Below, in pieces: positions 13,655 to 16,282 of a stretch of 16,282 nucleotides of DNA. The stretch's first letter is position 1. The number at the start of each line of letters is the position of its first letter. This DNA is from JBEKZD01 sp050013395 (GTDB lineage Bacteria; Verrucomicrobiota; Verrucomicrobiia; Palsa-1439): positions 1 through 16,282 of the forward strand of contig JBEKFI010000069.1 in assembly GCA_050013395.1 (NCBI GenBank), written 5' to 3'. The notes below the pieces were generated by a model that was given only the letters and a program-made list of their open reading frames with translations, made no database searches and was not told where the DNA came from. The position numbers and the translations under genes were made by a program.

Positions 13655-15841
13655 CTATTTTGCGGTCCCGGTTCTCTTATATTTCGCCGTGTAGACAAGC
13701 GACTTGTCGGTCGCAAATGTCTCGCCTCCAACCGAGAGAGTCACAGGCAATTGCACCGTGATTCCCGGTTTTTTTATGTTCGCATTCGTCAGACCGTATT
13801 CTGCACACGGTCCTTGGAACGCGCCTTTTGTCAGCTTGGCCGTTAACGTCCAAACCTCTTTGCCCTTGCTGTAAGCGAGGCTCAAGCTCCCCACCGGGCT
13901 TGTACTCTTGCCGCGACCCTTGCCATCCAGGACGAATGGCACTTGGATGCTGCCGACACTCAAGGTCGCCGTGCTGCCAGCCAGGTTGACGCCGGCATCC
14001 ATGTTTAGCGTGCCTTTGAGGCTGCAACTGTCGGCACTTGTCTTTGTGAAGTCGAGTTTCACTTGCACTTGCGCAAGTGCGAGCGGCTTGGCGGACGAGG
14101 TTGCGATGGTGAACGAACAGCAACTCGACCAAGAGCTGTCGAGGGTCACGCCGTCTCCTTTGGCTTGCACCTGCCAAGTGTACGTTTGCCCGCGGCTCAG
14201 TAGCCCACTTTGCACCGCGTAGGACGTGGTCCCGGCGGGCAATTGCGAACTGGTGAGGATCGGCGCACCGGAGCAATCAGGGGTCGCGAAGATCCGCACA
14301 ATGTAGCCATTTGCACCAGCCACCTCTGTCCAAGACAACGTCGGTGATGTTGCCGAGACAGTGGTTCCGCAGCCTGGCGCAGTCGGGTTCGGCGCGGAAA
14401 GGCAGCCTGTAGTTGTGGCGTTGGCGATGTTGGAATAGTCAGAGTCGCCGTCGCCGTTGTAGGCTCGCACCCGGTAGTAGTAGGTCGTGCAGGCACCCAA
14501 TGCGGTGTCGGAATAAGACTGGCTGTTCGCGGTAACCGTGGCGACTTCCACCCACGGTCCGGTAGCCGCCAAAGCTCGCTCGATCTTGAAGCCGGTCTCG
14601 TTGCCGGCATTATCCGTCCAGCTCAGATTGATCTGAGAATCGGAGACTGCCGACGCCCCCAAAGCGCTCGGACTGTTCGGCAGATCAAGAGATAATGACC
14701 AGATGCCGAAGTAATAGGAGGCCTTTCCACCGGCATTGGTGAAAGTCCCGCCAACATAGACTTTGTTCCCGTTGGCCGCAATCGCCTTGACTTCGCCATC
14801 CCCCGCGACGCCGCTCCCCAGTGTACTCCACCCACTGCCATCGTATACGGCGATGTTATTGGCGATTGTTGAACCGAACCCGGTAAATTTGCCGCCGGCA
14901 TAAAGTTGACTGCCGCTGGCGGCGAGAGCCTGAACAACTCCACTGAGGCCAACACCCGGCTGCGACCAGGCGCCGTTCCATTTGGCAATGTACTGGGCTG
15001 CTACCCCGCCGCCATTGACCGCAGTGAAATCACCGCCAACATAAATCCCGTCACTGCCCACCGCCAACGAATAGCCGTACCCTTGAGAGTAGCAATTACC
15101 AGCCGAGAGGCTGCTACAGAGGCTGCGAACCAGGGTGCTCCATGTCATGCCGTCCCATTTGGCAATTCCAGGCGACGTCAACCCGCCAGCCGTCCAGAAC
15201 GAGCCCGCAGCATACACGTCACTGCCACTGATGGCGATGGCGTACACATATGCATCCACACCGGCATTCCCCAACCGGATCAGGGGCCACCATTGATTGC
15301 CATCCCATTTGGCAATATAATTGACAGCCTTTCCACCCGCAGTTGTGAACTCGCCGCCGACGTACAAGTCTGTGCCGCTGATTGCCAAGGCGCGCACGGT
15401 GTAATCCGCGCCACCGCCCAGTGCTGACCACTGGCTTCCGTCCCATTTGGCGACGTAATTGGCCGCTTTTGTAGAGTTGGCAACAGTAAAGAAATTTCCC
15501 CCCACGTACACATTCCCACTGGCATCGACGACAATGGCGTACACCTCGGCATCGACGCCGTTTGCCTCAGGGGTGCCCAGGATGTTCCAAGCATTGCCAT
15601 CCCATCGGGCGATGTTATTCGCCGGAACGCCTCCCACGGTCGAGAAATACCCACCCACATAAACGTCACTACCGTGAACCGCAACGGCATAGACTTCGCC
15701 GTCCAATCCCAAGCCGCCAAACTGGGGGTCGGAAAATCGAGCATCCCACTTCTCGTCGCCCGCCGCCGCATATCCTGCGGCAGCGCACACCACCAGCAGC
15801 GCTACAAGGATCGTCAACGAACACATGTTCTTGGTTTTCAT
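13655..15841 (-). CDS. Secreted seven-repeat beta-propeller/FN3 protein
   Basis: A signal peptide (about 1-27, ending GYAAAG) opens this 728-aa secreted protein; AAGGAG lies eight bases before the ATG. Seven repeats of the form VYVGGxFTxAGGxxxxxIAKWDG ... W (about 45-385) resemble delta-60-type propeller repeats and probably fold as a seven-bladed propeller. Next come an FN3 domain (INLSWTDNAGNETGFKIERA, about 393-480) and an FN3-like domain (about 484-580). A C-terminal beta-rich domain (about 590-728) contains LDGKGRGKSTSP, seen in other secreted proteins. No sorting signal is seen. It is 42 bp upstream of the LpoB-like gene, which has its own ribosome site; co-transcription is possible. 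Function is unknown, perhaps surface adhesion or carbohydrate binding. Confidence 0.85.
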   Translation of the reverse strand: MKTKNMCSLTILVALLVVCAAAGYAAAGDEKWDARFSDPQFGGLGLDGEVYAVAVHGSDVYVGGYFSTVGGVPANNIARWDGNAWNILGTPEANGVDAEVYAIVVDASGNVYVGGNFFTVANSTKAANYVAKWDGSQWSALGGGADYTVRALAISGTDLYVGGEFTTAGGKAVNYIAKWDGNQWWPLIRLGNAGVDAYVYAIAISGSDVYAAGSFWTAGGLTSPGIAKWDGMTWSTLVRSLCSSLSAGNCYSQGYGYSLAVGSDGIYVGGDFTAVNGGGVAAQYIAKWNGAWSQPGVGLSGVVQALAASGSQLYAGGKFTGFGSTIANNIAVYDGSGWSTLGSGVAGDGEVKAIAANGNKVYVGGTFTNAGGKASYYFGIWSLSLDLPNSPSALGASAVSDSQINLSWTDNAGNETGFKIERALAATGPWVEVATVTANSQSYSDTALGACTTYYYRVRAYNGDGDSDYSNIANATTTGCLSAPNPTAPGCGTTVSATSPTLSWTEVAGANGYIVRIFATPDCSGAPILTSSQLPAGTTSYAVQSGLLSRGQTYTWQVQAKGDGVTLDSSWSSCCSFTIATSSAKPLALAQVQVKLDFTKTSADSCSLKGTLNMDAGVNLAGSTATLSVGSIQVPFVLDGKGRGKSTSPVGSLSLAYSKGKEVWTLTAKLTKGAFQGPCAEYGLTNANIKKPGITVQLPVTLSVGGETFATDKSLVYTAKYKRTGTAK

Positions 15842-16002
15842 CGCTTCTGCTCCTTCTCGTTTGTTTTGTTTAAGATGTGCCGACCTTTCTGCGCGGCTGA
15901 AGCGTAGCGATCATTGCCGCGCTTCGTACCGCCCACCTGTCGTCGTACTCCAGACTCTCATCTCTGCCGACACGTTCTTCTTTTCTCCGCCGCAAACCCC
16001 GG

Positions 16003-16282
16003 TCAAGGTGCGCTCTGAATCAGCACCGAGCCGGCTTTGGCCGTCCCAAGGAAATAGCCCCATCCTTCGTTGCTGGTCTGCACGATCACCCCCATGAACT
16101 TGGTCGTTTTTCCACTCACGGCATGAATGAAGCTGCCGCTGAACAAGCCGGTCTTCGGCGTGATCTTCACCGTCAGTTTCTGGGACGTCCCCGACACCAC
16201 CGTCACCGTGTTGGCAGCCGAGACGGTGACCGTGTTCTCCTGCGCACTGGCCAAATCGCCGCCGCTCAGACTGACCCGAGCG
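16003..16282 (-). CDS. 3' part of a secreted repeat protein (cut by window edge)
   Basis: The frame is open to the right edge; only about 93 C-terminal residues are in the window. The end, KTGLFSGSFIHAVSGKTTKF followed by MGVIVQTSNEGWGYFLGT, is a domain I recognise at the C-terminus of very large secreted proteins of Verrucomicrobiota. This is the best taxonomic clue in the window. The TTG at 16254 is not taken as a start because the same frame reads on upstream. A 160-bp gap separates it from the propeller gene. Confidence 0.75.
   Translation of the reverse strand, partial: ARVSLSGGDLASAQENTVTVSAANTVTVVSGTSQKLTVKITPKTGLFSGSFIHAVSGKTTKFMGVIVQTSNEGWGYFLGTAKAGSVLIQSAP

Overview
The window most likely comes from a Verrucomicrobiota genome (Pedosphaera/Limisphaera-like), possibly a metagenome contig. 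The grounds are the C-terminal domain of the partial secreted protein at the right edge (GLFSGSF ... GYFLGT), the N-terminal NNARKSTGP / NAVKHG family protein at 6478-7362, cloverleaf-like intergenic palindromes and several Sec/lipoprotein genes. This is an inference from family resemblance, not from a marker gene.

Left third (1-5887): a complete-looking type II-C CRISPR-Cas locus cut only at the array end. A + strand array (14 full 36-bp repeats and a partial one, all spacers 30 bp) is followed on the same strand by a tracrRNA gene with its own sigma70-type promoter (941-969), a clear anti-repeat and a GNRA-capped terminator. Converging on it from the minus strand is the operon cas9-cas1-cas2 (cas9/cas1 overlap by ATGA). 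There is no csn2 or cas4. The repeats end in an extended -10 (TGCTACAAT), as in Neisseria meningitidis, so each repeat probably fires its own crRNA. The most unusual point is a repeat mimic at the predicted 5' end of the tracrRNA. If transcription starts one promoter upstream, inside the last repeat, the product has the layout of a natural single guide RNA (spacer-like leader, repeat mimic, anti-repeat, scaffold).

Middle (5888-10229): a patchwork. The cas9 upstream region has a cluster of GGTCGCG heptamers. A strongly structured, terminator-ended putative RNA (6301-6421) precedes a gene of an uncharacterised, multi-copy family. After it lie the 3' remnant of a paralogue with a conserved 3' flank, a fragment of a release-factor-like gene, and a palindromic element. 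Then come a hexose-6-phosphate mutarotase-like gene, a convergent release-factor-like (ArfB type) gene, an RRM RNA-binding protein gene with a textbook terminator, and two more palindromic elements.

Right third (10230-16282): a secreted alpha/beta hydrolase on the + strand, then a minus-strand block with a secreted seven-repeat propeller/FN3 protein followed by three lipoproteins (LpoB-like, COG3014-like, YcfL-like). The last three form a recognisable cell-envelope operon. The edge carries the 3' end of another large secreted protein.
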